From: Streptomyces cyanogenus
GTDB lineage: Bacteria > Actinomycetota > Actinomycetes > Streptomycetales > Streptomycetaceae
Length of the DNA stretch: 64,000 nucleotides
Assembly: GCF_017526105.1 (NCBI RefSeq)
Contig: NZ_CP071839.1
Span: forward strand, 8,656,001 to 8,720,000
Direction: 5' to 3'
Every line of letters starts with the position of its first letter. Position 1 is the first letter of the stretch. The translations under genes and the position numbers were made by a program. Under the pieces are notes generated by a model. It made no database searches. It had not been told where the DNA came from and saw only the letters and a list, made by a program, of their open reading frames with translations. Below are positions 53,954 through 62,843 of this stretch, in pieces.

Positions 53954-54942
53954 GCCAGCGCATCACCCACCTCGACCTCGACCGCGACGGCAAACTCATC
54001 CACCCCCGCACCGGCACCCCGCTCGACGCCGACGAGGTCCCCGCCCATATCGAACGGCACCTGCGCCTTGACCCCGCCACCACCGACGTCTTCCTCTACG
54101 TCCACGGCTGGCGGACCAAGCCCGACGACGCAGCCGATGCAGCCCAGCGCCTGGCCGCGCTCATCGGCGACCTCATCGACAACCAGCCCCACCACTACCC
54201 CTGCCTGACCCCCTTCCGGCCCCGGTACGTAGCCATCCGGTGGCCCTCGCGCAGCCTGCCCACGCCTAAGGGCTACCGCACCATCCGCGACCGGGCCGCC
54301 GCCATGTCCCACCCCGGGCAAGCCGCCCGCGTCCTGGCTGCCATCCTCGGCTACTACAACCAGCACCGCCGCACCCCCGCCCCCGGCCCGCCGCGGCTCA
54401 AGACCGCCGGCGGCCAGTACCTGCACGCCGTGGGCCACTCCTTCGGCGGCCGGTTCCTGGCCCACGCCATCGCGCAGGCCAGCACCAAACTGCCCCACAG
54501 CCCCCGCACACTCACCTGGAACTACCGCAGCGACCAGTACCCCTGGACCCTGGACAGCTTCACCACCTTCCAGATGGCGCTGCCCCACGACTCCTTCGCT
54601 GAAGCGCCCTACAGCCGCCTGCTCGAGGACAACGTCCTCAACGCCCCCGTCGCCATGACCTTCAGCCCCCACGACCGGGCCCTGGGGCGCTGGCACCGCG
54701 CCACGGAAGAGGGCAAGGAGGGCATCGGCTACGCCGGCGCCACAGCACCGGAAAGCCACCTGCACACACTCCGCCTCCAAGACACCGGCGACGCCTACAC
54801 CTTCCCCTCCGCCCGCCTGCTCAACGTGGACGCCTCCCACCGCTACCGCGCATCGCCCGCCCGCATCGAGGGAGCGCACTCCGACTACTTCCACCCCGAA
54901 TCAGCCCACCTCCTGCTCTCACTGGCCAACCAGGCACGGTGA
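53950..54942 (+). CDS. alpha/beta-hydrolase fold protein
   Basis: 330 residues, ATGA overlap with the CHAT stop. 'DVFLYVHGW' (47-54) gives the oxyanion strand and 'LHAVGHSFGGRFL' (158-170) the nucleophile elbow with S164; 'GAHSDYFHPES' near the C-terminus likely supplies the His. The nearest known types are lipase or esterase-like. In a protease operon it could be a membrane-lipid-attacking effector or a zymogen activated by cleavage (inference). No signal peptide, so cytosolic. Confidence 0.82.
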   Translation: MSQRITHLDLDRDGKLIHPRTGTPLDADEVPAHIERHLRLDPATTDVFLYVHGWRTKPDDAADAAQRLAALIGDLIDNQPHHYPCLTPFRPRYVAIRWPSRSLPTPKGYRTIRDRAAAMSHPGQAARVLAAILGYYNQHRRTPAPGPPRLKTAGGQYLHAVGHSFGGRFLAHAIAQASTKLPHSPRTLTWNYRSDQYPWTLDSFTTFQMALPHDSFAEAPYSRLLEDNVLNAPVAMTFSPHDRALGRWHRATEEGKEGIGYAGATAPESHLHTLRLQDTGDAYTFPSARLLNVDASHRYRASPARIEGAHSDYFHPESAHLLLSLANQAR

Positions 54943-54945
54943 TGG

Positions 54946-55998
54946 GTGGACCGGGACACCGCAAAAGGGGCCGGGGCGCATGAGAGAGCGCCAGAGCTGG
55001 AGCTCCATGCAGCCTGCAAGCCAGACCAAGGGGGAACATTGTTTTTCGATGATCTGAACGATCCAAATGTAAGAGCTGCTGAGGAACGGGCGAGGGCAAG
55101 CGCCGCAGAGTACATCGCCAACTTCGACCGGGCCGTCGAGCGACTGCGTCTCGGCGATGTTGATGTCCCATTCATCAGAGCGACGGTCCGGGAGCCGGAG
55201 GACGTGGCGCGAGCCTTCGCACCATTCGCGGTGTCTGGTATCACCTTGATCGGCGTCTGGTGGAAGGCGAACCCCTACATCTTAAGGCACGGGCGCTTCT
55301 CCTGGCCGGTCCATCTGACCGATCTGACGCCTGCGCTGACCATTGGGGGACTGGGTGTTGTCTTACTGTGGCTCCTGGCCCGGACCCGATTCGGGGGAAC
55401 GCCTGTACGTGATCAGCTGATACACGACGTTGCTCGGCAGGTGATCAAATGCGGCCGCGCCTACGGCCAAGACATCCCTGAGCGCGTCAAGTGCCTGGCG
55501 CAGCTGGACTACGGGTACTACCGCGTTGAGCGCAGCCTCCTCCGCGCTCACCGGAGGCGCAGAACGATGGCGTGGGTCTCTCTGCGCCACTCGCCTGCGA
55601 TGCGGCACGCAGCCCTTGTTGCCGCGGCACTGCGCCAGGATTTTCTACGTGTCGATGTTGACTCTAATCCGGCGCTTCGGGATCTCGCAGGCAAGTTGCT
55701 GACAGTGGGCGAGCGGTATGCCGAGGGCCGTGTCGGCGGCCTTCTTCCTGAAGAAGTGCTGCAAGGGCTCGAGCCGCTCTCCCTTCCCCGGAAGGCGTTG
55801 CAGGAGTCGGCACGCGCGGTGTTGATCATTCTGGCTGCCTTGGTCGGAGCGGTTGTAGCACATAAGGCGGCTGGCGCATTCGGGCACCCTTGGATCGAGA
55901 AATGGCTTCCCCTGGCCGGCGCAGTCGTGGCCGGGATTATCGTCGGAGGCTGGCACAGGGTCTCTCAGATGCTGCCCCTCGCTCCTGGGAAGGGCTGA
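54946..55998 (+). CDS. four-helix membrane protein, last gene of the protease operon
   Basis: 350 residues from GTG 54946, three bases after the hydrolase stop. Two membrane segments near 91-108 ('FAVSGITLIGVWW') and 124-144 ('LTIGGLGVVLLWLLA'), a helical cytosolic domain (about 150-280), and two more near 290-310 ('VLIILAALVGAVVAH') and 318-338 ('LAGAVVAGIIVGGW'). No family recognised. It may be the membrane target, anchor or pore component of the system. Confidence 0.7.
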   Translation: MDRDTAKGAGAHERAPELELHAACKPDQGGTLFFDDLNDPNVRAAEERARASAAEYIANFDRAVERLRLGDVDVPFIRATVREPEDVARAFAPFAVSGITLIGVWWKANPYILRHGRFSWPVHLTDLTPALTIGGLGVVLLWLLARTRFGGTPVRDQLIHDVARQVIKCGRAYGQDIPERVKCLAQLDYGYYRVERSLLRAHRRRRTMAWVSLRHSPAMRHAALVAAALRQDFLRVDVDSNPALRDLAGKLLTVGERYAEGRVGGLLPEEVLQGLEPLSLPRKALQESARAVLIILAALVGAVVAHKAAGAFGHPWIEKWLPLAGAVVAGIIVGGWHRVSQMLPLAPGKG

Positions 55999-56974
55999 CA
56001 CCGGAGCGGTGCCCCGCCGGGACCGGTTCGACTGCCGAGGTACCGCACTGAGGGGTACCGCACTGAGGAAGCACGCCGGCAGCGAGGCGACGTGGCCGAT
56101 GCCGAAGCCGGACTTCCGGTTCAGATGGTCGGTGAGCAGGTTTCCACCGTCGCCGCAGTCGCGGCTGGCGAGGCGGGACTTGGGTGATCATTTCGACGCA
56201 CAGTTCTTCCGCTTCCTGGGAGGACTGACGAAGACGACGTCGGGGGCTTCGCGAGCAACTCGGCTATGGGAAGCTCGGAGAGCGGAGTGAGACGCGTGCC
56301 TGCGCACCCACGGCGAGAACGGTCCGCCCAACCATGCGACTGGACGTGGAGAGGACCTAACCCTCCCCGTGCCCGCGGCGCACCCGCCCCGGCGCAGATG
56401 TCTTGCGAGCGGGCAGGCCTCAGAATCGGCCGCCTGAACGAGTGGGCCGGCCCACCCCGCCGTCTCGACGTCCTCGTCACGCCCCTGGGAGGCGAGCCGA
56501 ACTCTCGCCCCATTCGGAACTCTCCGCGGTGAGGTGAGTCGGTTCGGGACCGACCGGCTCGGGTCGGCCCGTTATCCAGCGCAGGAGGCGGAACGTACGC
56601 GGGGAGTCGGGCCCCACACCGCTGTGGCGAAAGCGAGGAGCAGGACGGCCAGTTCGGCGCTATACAAGATGCCCGCGAGGCCGGGGTCCAGCATGCTGAC
56701 CGCAGCGGGAATCGCCAGGATCGTGGCGGCCAGACCGAAGGGGGCCCGGGTGCCCGGCATCCTCATTTCGGGCCCACCCGCCCACCGGCGCCGACTGCCC
56801 GTCCGCGGAGTCCGAGGACCCAGCTCCAAGCGATCACAGCCGGTGCGTGGAGCGTGAAGTTGCGTAGCGAATGCCTTGCCTCGACCCGCAGCTCAGAGCT
56901 CCCTGACGCCCGCTCCACCCAGACGAAGAGAGCAGAAACACCTGCCTAATGGAGCTCCAGGGCGATCGGGATGC
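55999..56974. other. gene-poor stretch
   Basis: Nearly 1 kb. The only candidate gene is the small membrane protein at 56572-56766. A short direct repeat (GGTACCGCACTGAGG, twice) lies at about 56039-56068. Nothing else supported. Confidence 0.4.
56572..56766 (-). CDS. possible small membrane protein (64 residues)
   Basis: Two hydrophobic stretches ('FGLAATILAIPAAVSML' and 'AELAVLLLAFATAVW') in 64 residues, resembling small two-helix Streptomyces membrane proteins. The ribosome binding site is weak, so it may be a chance frame. Confidence 0.3.
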   Translation of the reverse strand: MRMPGTRAPFGLAATILAIPAAVSMLDPGLAGILYSAELAVLLLAFATAVWGPTPRVRSASCAG

Positions 56975-57856
56975 TCACACTACGATGTCCTCGAACCGCT
57001 CCAATTGCGTCCAACCCTTCGCGGCCCGCACATGCGGAGGCAGTCGGTCTGCGGCGGGAAGCGGGCCCAGGTCCAAGCCGGTGATCTCCGCGACGTCAGC
57101 CACCGGTACCTGGAAGGTGCGGAAGGCTCCCAGTGGCGGGGGGTCGCCAGCCCGCGCTGCGTCAGCCATAGCTCGTGCAGCGGCATCGCGGGACAGGTCG
57201 GGGCTTTGGTCGAGGACGTACGCGGTAGCCGCGAGCTCACCGTCCTGCATGAAGGCTGCGACCTTCCAAAAGCGCAGCGGCACCTGGATACCGCGGTAGG
57301 GCGGGTCGGAGTCTTCAAGGACCGGACCGGTGAACACTGCCAGCTTGCGGTGGAAGGTCTTGGCATGGTTGAGCAGGAAGTCTTCCAGCCCCTGCCAGAG
57401 TTTCTTTCCCTGGTTGAAGAGATCCATCTGCGGCGCTGCGTTCGTGTAGTGGAACGTGTCGCTGTTCGCGGCTGACGTCTCACTTGCCGTACCCCAGACC
57501 GGATCAAGCCTGCGGACCAGATGGCCCTTGTCGAGTGGGTTGTTCTTGTAGACGGGGTCACCCGCTTGCTTTCCGTCGGGAAGGCGCGGGTCAAATCGCC
57601 AGTCGTTGGTGCGGTCCGCTTCGATCAGCTGTTGGCCGTTGATCACCACACCGGTTGATGCGGCCAGTCGTCGGTCAGGGCGGAACACCACGCTGAAATG
57701 TGTATACGGCAGGATCACAGTCTCGATGCCTGGATCCACCGGGCGGGGCAGCGGGACAGCTGGTCCCAGGAACCGCTCGTCGTAGCCCGTGCGGTTCGTG
57801 AGGGATTCGCGAGTCAAGGCGTCGGCATCAGGCGTGGGATCAGGCGAAGACGTCAT
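56975..57856 (-). CDS. DNA/RNA non-specific endonuclease (His-Me finger)
   Basis: 293 residues. The active-site motif is 'DKGHLVRR' (109-116; H112 as general base), with N139 in 'YTNAAPQMDLFNQG' as the metal ligand, followed by 'LAVFTGPVL'. All key residues of the NucA/EndoG family are kept. No signal peptide is visible, so it would act in the cytosol unless exported with another protein, which suggests a suicide effector or cargo of a conflict system. No obvious inhibitor gene beside it. Confidence 0.88.
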   Translation of the reverse strand: MTSSPDPTPDADALTRESLTNRTGYDERFLGPAVPLPRPVDPGIETVILPYTHFSVVFRPDRRLAASTGVVINGQQLIEADRTNDWRFDPRLPDGKQAGDPVYKNNPLDKGHLVRRLDPVWGTASETSAANSDTFHYTNAAPQMDLFNQGKKLWQGLEDFLLNHAKTFHRKLAVFTGPVLEDSDPPYRGIQVPLRFWKVAAFMQDGELAATAYVLDQSPDLSRDAAARAMADAARAGDPPPLGAFRTFQVPVADVAEITGLDLGPLPAADRLPPHVRAAKGWTQLERFEDIVV

Positions 57857-58459
57857 GTCTCTCTAGCTACCGCGCAGCCTGATCATTGATGCCGGCATCA
57901 CCCGAATAGGACCCGGCCGCCGCCAGCTTCAGCACGGCCGCCGAACCGGGACGCTTGGCAGGTCGTTCCGTCCTGGGCCGCTCGACGGGGTGTGCGTGGC
58001 TGCTCGCCATGATCGGTGAGAAGCCCTGCGCGCCCCGGCTGGGGGTCTTTGTCTGTTGACCGGCGCGGTGACACGGAACGGACAGGTGGGAAACTGCGGC
58101 ATACGGCCTGGAGCGGCGGTTGGCGACAAGCGTGTCGGCGAAGCTCTCGATGCAGTCTGCTTCGGTGAATGCGTGGATCTGCCGGTTGAGTAACTGTCCC
58201 TTGGTGGACACGTGTGTGGAGAGCGGGCGGTACTTGCTGGCTGGATGGCTGCTGGCGGTGCGTGTGAGCGGAACCTGTCATGTTTCGCCGTTCTGGCCTG
58301 CACGAGGTGCTGACGGGCGGGTGATCTCGGTCAAAGTGCCGTGGTGATCAGGACAAGTCCGACTCGCTGGGCAGAATTTCGCTCATGTGTTCGTAAGCCT
58401 GAGTGCTGACCAGTCGCCAGAGGTGAGATCCGGCGGCGCATGAGTTCGGGGGTTCGTAG
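57857..58459. other. gene-poor stretch
   Basis: 600 bp. A minus-strand frame at 57867-58211 starts 'STKGQLLNRQIHAFTEADCI' and might be an old gene N-terminus, but no family or ribosome binding site supports it. Otherwise nothing seen. Confidence 0.35.
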
Positions 58460-59881
58460 ATGGGCCGTACAGGATGGTGGCCGTCTGGCAGAAAGCTGCT
58501 GACGGCGCTTACGGCACTTGTTGTCGTGTCCGCAGCCGCCCCGGCGTTGGCGAGCGCGGACCAGCGAAGCGATCTGCGAGTGGAGTCGTACGTCCTGCCG
58601 CTCGGTGAGGTGAGGTCGTCGCTGCAGGAACTGGCGACTCCCCAGGGGCGGAACAAGTTGCAGCAGTTGGCGGGGCAGGCCGAGTCTGGCGCGCGGCTGG
58701 CGCAGGAGACGAGGGGGCCGGCGGCTGGCTATGCGCCCGAGTCGCGTCGGGCCTCCGGTTACGCGTTGTCGAGCGACGAGTCAAGGGGGGCGCCGGGGGC
58801 CGGGCCGGGTGCGACGGCACCGGAACCGTCGAGGAAGATGACGTTCGACGAGTGCAAAAAGGGCTTGGGCTCCGACAACCCGTTCTTCGTGAAGTCACGG
58901 TTCGCTGTATGTGATGGCGCGTCGTTCGTGCAGGAGTGGCTTGTCAACGGCCGTCCCACCGGTGCCAGCATGTTCAACCTGCGCGTCGTCGGAACCATCG
59001 CGAAGAACAGTCGCACCATCGACTACCAGTACTACTACACCGATTTCAAGGTGACCGGCAGGACAGGGGCACTGACCATGCCCATCAGCACCAAGGGAAC
59101 CACCCCGAAGACCTGGCCGTCCGGCGCCCACTTCACGCACGGCGGGAACATGCCCGGCACCAAGACGTGGACGCAGTTGAAGGCGCTGCGCACGTTCCAC
59201 CACACGATGAACGCCAAGCCCGGCCAGGGAAGCGGACGCTCGGATGTGCTGGCCGCGGTCTACGAGCCCGTGGTCAGTTTCCAACCGCCGGCTCCCTGGC
59301 AGCTGAGCGGCGACACAGGCGGCAAGCTGTTCATGCTCGCACCACTATGGGACGCGGCGTCCTATCTGCCCAACTCCACCGGTGGCGGAAACCCGGCGAA
59401 GAAGGGTGCGGCAAGCTTCGCCTACTACGCGTCGCTGACTCTGAGTGCGAAGGCGGGCGCGGAAGAACGCGCCGAAGCCCAGCACATCAAGACGGCGTTC
59501 ACGCATCCGGAGGACACCAAGCCGTACATGTCGGCCAAGAAGGTGCCCGGCCAGACCGTCAAGGCTCCGCTGCACCGGACAGTGAGCGCGCAACGGAACG
59601 AGGACAACCGCAAGGCGGCGAAGAAGCAGTGCAGGCGCTACTGGGGGGACGGGTACTCCCATGGCGGGACGCGGGACTGCGACGAATACCCGTTCGCCAG
59701 TACCTATGAAGGTGCCGCGGAACACGACTACGACCCTGAGGTACGGAAGTTCAACTTCTCGGTGAAACCCATAGCCAAGGAAGACAACCAGGCTGGTGGG
59801 CTCATCCTGAAGAGCTTCTACAGCAAGAACCGAATCCTCGACGGCATGAACGACGGCTTCACCGTCAGGATCATCGGCTGA
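58460..59881 (+). CDS. secreted NucA/NucB-type nuclease
   Basis: 473 residues. Sec signal peptide at 1-33 ('RKLLTALTALVVVSAAAPAL', cleavage near 'ASA'). The middle part is a beta-rich region found in Streptomyces secreted nuclease-like proteins. The C-terminus carries the NucA/NucB motif 'CDEYPFASTYEG' (407-418; D408, E409), with 'QAGGLILKSFYSKNRILDGM' after it. NucA/NucB are DNA-entry nucleases; here a secreted toxin or nutrient nuclease. No immunity gene is clear. Confidence 0.85.
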   Translation: MGRTGWWPSGRKLLTALTALVVVSAAAPALASADQRSDLRVESYVLPLGEVRSSLQELATPQGRNKLQQLAGQAESGARLAQETRGPAAGYAPESRRASGYALSSDESRGAPGAGPGATAPEPSRKMTFDECKKGLGSDNPFFVKSRFAVCDGASFVQEWLVNGRPTGASMFNLRVVGTIAKNSRTIDYQYYYTDFKVTGRTGALTMPISTKGTTPKTWPSGAHFTHGGNMPGTKTWTQLKALRTFHHTMNAKPGQGSGRSDVLAAVYEPVVSFQPPAPWQLSGDTGGKLFMLAPLWDAASYLPNSTGGGNPAKKGAASFAYYASLTLSAKAGAEERAEAQHIKTAFTHPEDTKPYMSAKKVPGQTVKAPLHRTVSAQRNEDNRKAAKKQCRRYWGDGYSHGGTRDCDEYPFASTYEGAAEHDYDPEVRKFNFSVKPIAKEDNQAGGLILKSFYSKNRILDGMNDGFTVRIIG

Positions 59882-59929
59882 TGTGCCTCGCGTCGGAAGC
59901 GGCCGGCCGCTCCCGACGCGGTACGGGGA

Positions 59930-60397
59930 CTACGAATCGGCAGGCCAGAACTGTACGAGGTAGCGCTCGACTCCTTTGATGCTCTCCTCGCTCTCGGCCA
60001 GAGCCTTGACATCAGCTCGGCCCGCGGAACTGACCCGCACGCGCCACAACCCGCCCGAGTCCGCCAGTGTGATCAGGTCATCAAGTCGGCCCAGGCTCAT
60101 CGACCACACCGCGACCTGGCCGCTGACCGACTCGAAGTCCGCCTCCGCCTGCTCTTCCCAGGCTGCGGAGTCCTGCACAGGCGCAGGCCCGTCCCATACC
60201 TCAACCGTGAGAGAGGCGGTGTGGGTATGGCCGGCGCTCGTGATGTCCAGGCGTCCGGGATGGGTGCTCAGGAAGGTGCCGAAGTTGAATTCGTCCGGGA
60301 ACTCCAGATCGAGGAAGGCGTCGTCGGATTCCTGCAGTGCGAACGCGTGGTAACCCACGAAGACATCAACATGCTGCTCACGGACAAGCTGTGGCAC
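59930..60397 (-). CDS. hypothetical protein, possible immunity-type
   Basis: 155 residues from GTG 60397 with AGGGGG six bases upstream. 'HVDVFVGYHAFALQE' and 'LWRVRVSSAGRADVKAL' have the pattern of small mixed alpha/beta Streptomyces proteins of unknown role. It converges with the secreted nuclease (48 bp between stops), so it may protect against it, but this is only positional. Shares a CCATATGAT motif in its promoter with the next gene. Confidence 0.55.
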   Translation of the reverse strand: MPQLVREQHVDVFVGYHAFALQESDDAFLDLEFPDEFNFGTFLSTHPGRLDITSAGHTHTASLTVEVWDGPAPVQDSAAWEEQAEADFESVSGQVAVWSMSLGRLDDLITLADSGGLWRVRVSSAGRADVKALAESEESIKGVERYLVQFWPADS

Positions 60398-60806
60398 GAG
60401 GCGCCCCCTAGGGTTGTAGACGACTGGCCATCGCCTGCGATCATATGGCGGCGCCGCCGACCAGGACGCGGCACTGCGTAAACAGGGCGGCGTCCTGGCC
60501 TCGGGCGGCCGATGGTGCCGACGCGGGCCGCGCGGCGGGGTGCCGCCCCTGCCTGGACGGAGCAGGCCGCGCTGTAGCCACCGGTATCCGGCCAGCGTCG
60601 GCTGCCGCTGTTTTAGCCCGCCAGGACTTACCCGGTTCGGCAGCCGGGAGCGTGCGCGGCCGGACAATCCCTGGCTGGCCTCGGCCCGGCATGTCACCCA
60701 CTGTCTCAGCGAGGCCCACCGCGGCCCCGCAGGGTCTGCCTCGACGTCGGCCGGACCGTGGTCATTGCCGACCGCGGCTCAAGGAAAGAGTTGGATGCCG
60801 GCCGTT
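60398..60806. promoter_or_regulatory. intergenic region with CCATATGATCGC motif
   Basis: 409 bp. The minus-strand motif CCATATGATCGC at 60437-60448 contains a TATGAT hexamer, placing a likely transcription start about 36 bases before the 60397 start codon. No gene supported in the rest. Confidence 0.35.
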
Positions 60807-61448
60807 TCATGTTGCTTTTGCCGATGGAGACTGCCCATGTTGTGCCTGCCGGATGCGCTGGGCGAACATGCGGGTGACAGAGTTCAGAACCTTGGGATCC
60901 GCTGCGGTAGTTGGGCCGACTGTGTTGATGTTCACGTAGGCAAAAACAGAGCCCAGGCGGAGGGTGATCGAAGTACTGCAAGTCCGCCCGGCAGTAGTGC
61001 CGATGCAGTAGGAGGCCGTAAATGCTGCGTCGACGTCCGGGATCCGCGCGGGCCCAGGATGGGCGCTTGCCATCTTGGACTTGCTCTCCGTGTACCTGCT
61101 GATGGCCTGAGCCGGCTTCCGGAAGGATTGGAGACCGAATCCAACGGCGCCTTCGAGGTCGGTCGCAGCGTAGCCCAAGTGGCCGTAAGCCAGGCTGCCG
61201 CCGTCTTCGGGGTGGGCGCCATCAAGACTGAGCGTGCCGGCTTTCTTCCAGCCGGGAGGCACGTCGTCCGAGTCCGGTAACACCGCTCGTACTTGCTCCT
61301 TGCCCAGAACTCTGACGACTTGAGGCGAAGGCGTGTTGCCCTGGCCGGAGCTGTGCTTCTCAGTGCTGACTCCGGTCCCGCACCCAACAAGGGACGAAAA
61401 CGCACCGATCACACACAGGGTGTGGACCGTCCTCCCAGCCCGCAACAC
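60807..61448 (-). CDS. secreted lipoprotein, hypothetical
   Basis: 213 residues. A basic N-terminus and hydrophobic stretch end in a lipobox 'SLVGC' at about 19-23, so Cys23 would be lipidated. The mature part starts with a Ser/Gly-rich linker, then contains 'DDVPPGWKKAGTLSLDG' and 'CIGTTAGRTCSTSITLRLG', typical of actinomycete exported proteins of unknown role. ATG or GTG near 61448; its promoter carries the same 12-bp motif as the preceding gene. Confidence 0.75.
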   Translation of the reverse strand: MLRAGRTVHTLCVIGAFSSLVGCGTGVSTEKHSSGQGNTPSPQVVRVLGKEQVRAVLPDSDDVPPGWKKAGTLSLDGAHPEDGGSLAYGHLGYAATDLEGAVGFGLQSFRKPAQAISRYTESKSKMASAHPGPARIPDVDAAFTASYCIGTTAGRTCSTSITLRLGSVFAYVNINTVGPTTAADPKVLNSVTRMFAQRIRQAQHGQSPSAKAT

Positions 61449-61479
61449 GTTCCCCCTCTACAACAATCGATCAACATCA

Positions 61480-61491
61480 GCGATCATATGG
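61480..61491 (-). promoter_or_regulatory. promoter-like CCATATGATCGC motif of the lipoprotein gene
   Basis: Identical 12 bases to the site at 60437-60448; the TATGAT hexamer lies about 35 bp before the lipoprotein start. A shorter copy (CCATATGAT) lies upstream of the 51-residue membrane protein at 33823-33831. No clear -35 box is shared. Confidence 0.35.
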
Positions 61492-61949
61492 GTCTCCGAG
61501 TGATGCTCACACCGCGCAGTCGCGGGCTCACCGCCGTCCGTCACGACAACAGGATTCCTTCCGGACGAGTTGGAAGTTGGCGCGCCCAAACAAGGCCGTG
61601 CAAGGTCAGCCGATGGGAGCGTCAGCGCTTCGCCGAGAGACCGTGGTCGGCTCGTCGCCCCAGTCGTGGAATGGCGAACAACCGTGTTCGACCGGACATG
61701 GCGGGCGGCGCGGGGCGTCCGCGGTGCGCTCCGCCTGGTACCCGTAATGTCTCAACTCCGCCATGCCGCGGTCTCCCCTGTGCGGGGCGGTGGAGTTCGA
61801 GCAGTGCGGTGATCCAGAGCGAGTGCCCCTGGCTGCGGCGGGTCGTTCCGCCGGAGTCGAGTCCTCGACGGACGGCTTCGTCGCCGGCGGTGCGCAGGTG
61901 TCGGCGAGCAGACCGGGCAGGTCGAGCATCACGTCCAGGTCGGGCGTGG

Positions 61950-62330
61950 GCTGATGGTCGTCGGGGTCGACCGGGGTGACGTCGAGCTGCTCGGGCAGTT
62001 TGCGGGCTCCGGCGGAGTCTAGGGCGCGGCGGATGGTCTTCGGGTCGACCTGGTTCCGAGATCATGTCGCGCTGGAACTCCAGCAGGGCGGCGAGGACGG
62101 AGACCATCATCTTGGTGCCGGGGTCGTCAGAGGCGAGTCGATGCCGGACAGCAGCCCGGATTCCACCCGCAGGTGCAGGCCCCGGCGGATCAGCGCCGAA
62201 CGCAGGGTGAGGATGTCGGCGACGGAGCGGAAGAGGCGGTCCGAGGCGGAAGCCCGCAGCGTCTGAGAGTGCACCACCACCGAGCCGCCCGCACTCCGCG
62301 GCACGTGGCGGCCCTGACGCCACCTCGCCG
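61950..62330 (-). pseudogene. serine recombinase (resolvase) fossil
   Basis: One frame reads 'GGSVVVHSQTLRASASDRLF' and 'RRGLHLRVESGLLSGIDSPL'; after a frameshift another reads 'DDPGTKMMVSVLAALLEFQRD'. Together they match the catalytic domain of resolvase/invertase proteins after the active-site Ser, which is missing. A further piece reads 'KTIRRALDSAGARKLPEQLD'. Dead. Confidence 0.65.
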
Positions 62331-62843
62331 CCCGCACCGGTCAGGGGGCTTCACGCCGCCGAACAGACGGTTCGTCAGCCCAGAACGCACCCTCGTCCTC
62401 GCCCGCCAGCAGGGGCTGGCCGGGTCGTTTGTAAAGGAGCTAGCCGCCACCAAGGCATTCGTGATCCTCGTCGACGCGCGGTTGACGCCATGGCTCCGAC
62501 TTGTCGGGCGTGCGCGGAGTCATTTGTGTGGCTCGCGGTAGCCGCCGCGCCGGACACAGCACCCTCAGCTCTGATACCTCATTTCTATGGGCGGGTTGGT
62601 GGACATCCATAGCGACCGCTGCTCAGGTTTGGAGGGTCCGTGCTGCAACCCTCGCTAAACGTCGGCCTCATCACGTCCACTACCTGCGTTTCAGGCCGAA
62701 CGCCCCAGTTGCTGACCTTGGAGCGGTCACGCGGTGGCCTGTAGGAAGGTTGCCAGCGCGACTCAACCCACCAACCAGCCTGTGTCCCGGCGGGCATGCA
62801 TGGCCGTGAGCTCGCGGGGCGGGGCCTGAAAGGACCATCCAGC

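Larger units (their letters stand above)
61449..62843. other. gene-poor stretch with recombinase fossil
   Basis: 1.4 kb. Contains the CCATATGATCGC motif (61480-61491) and the decayed serine recombinase at 61950-62330. A scrap before it reads 'AMAELRHYGYQAERTADAP' on the minus strand. Nothing else supported. Confidence 0.4.
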
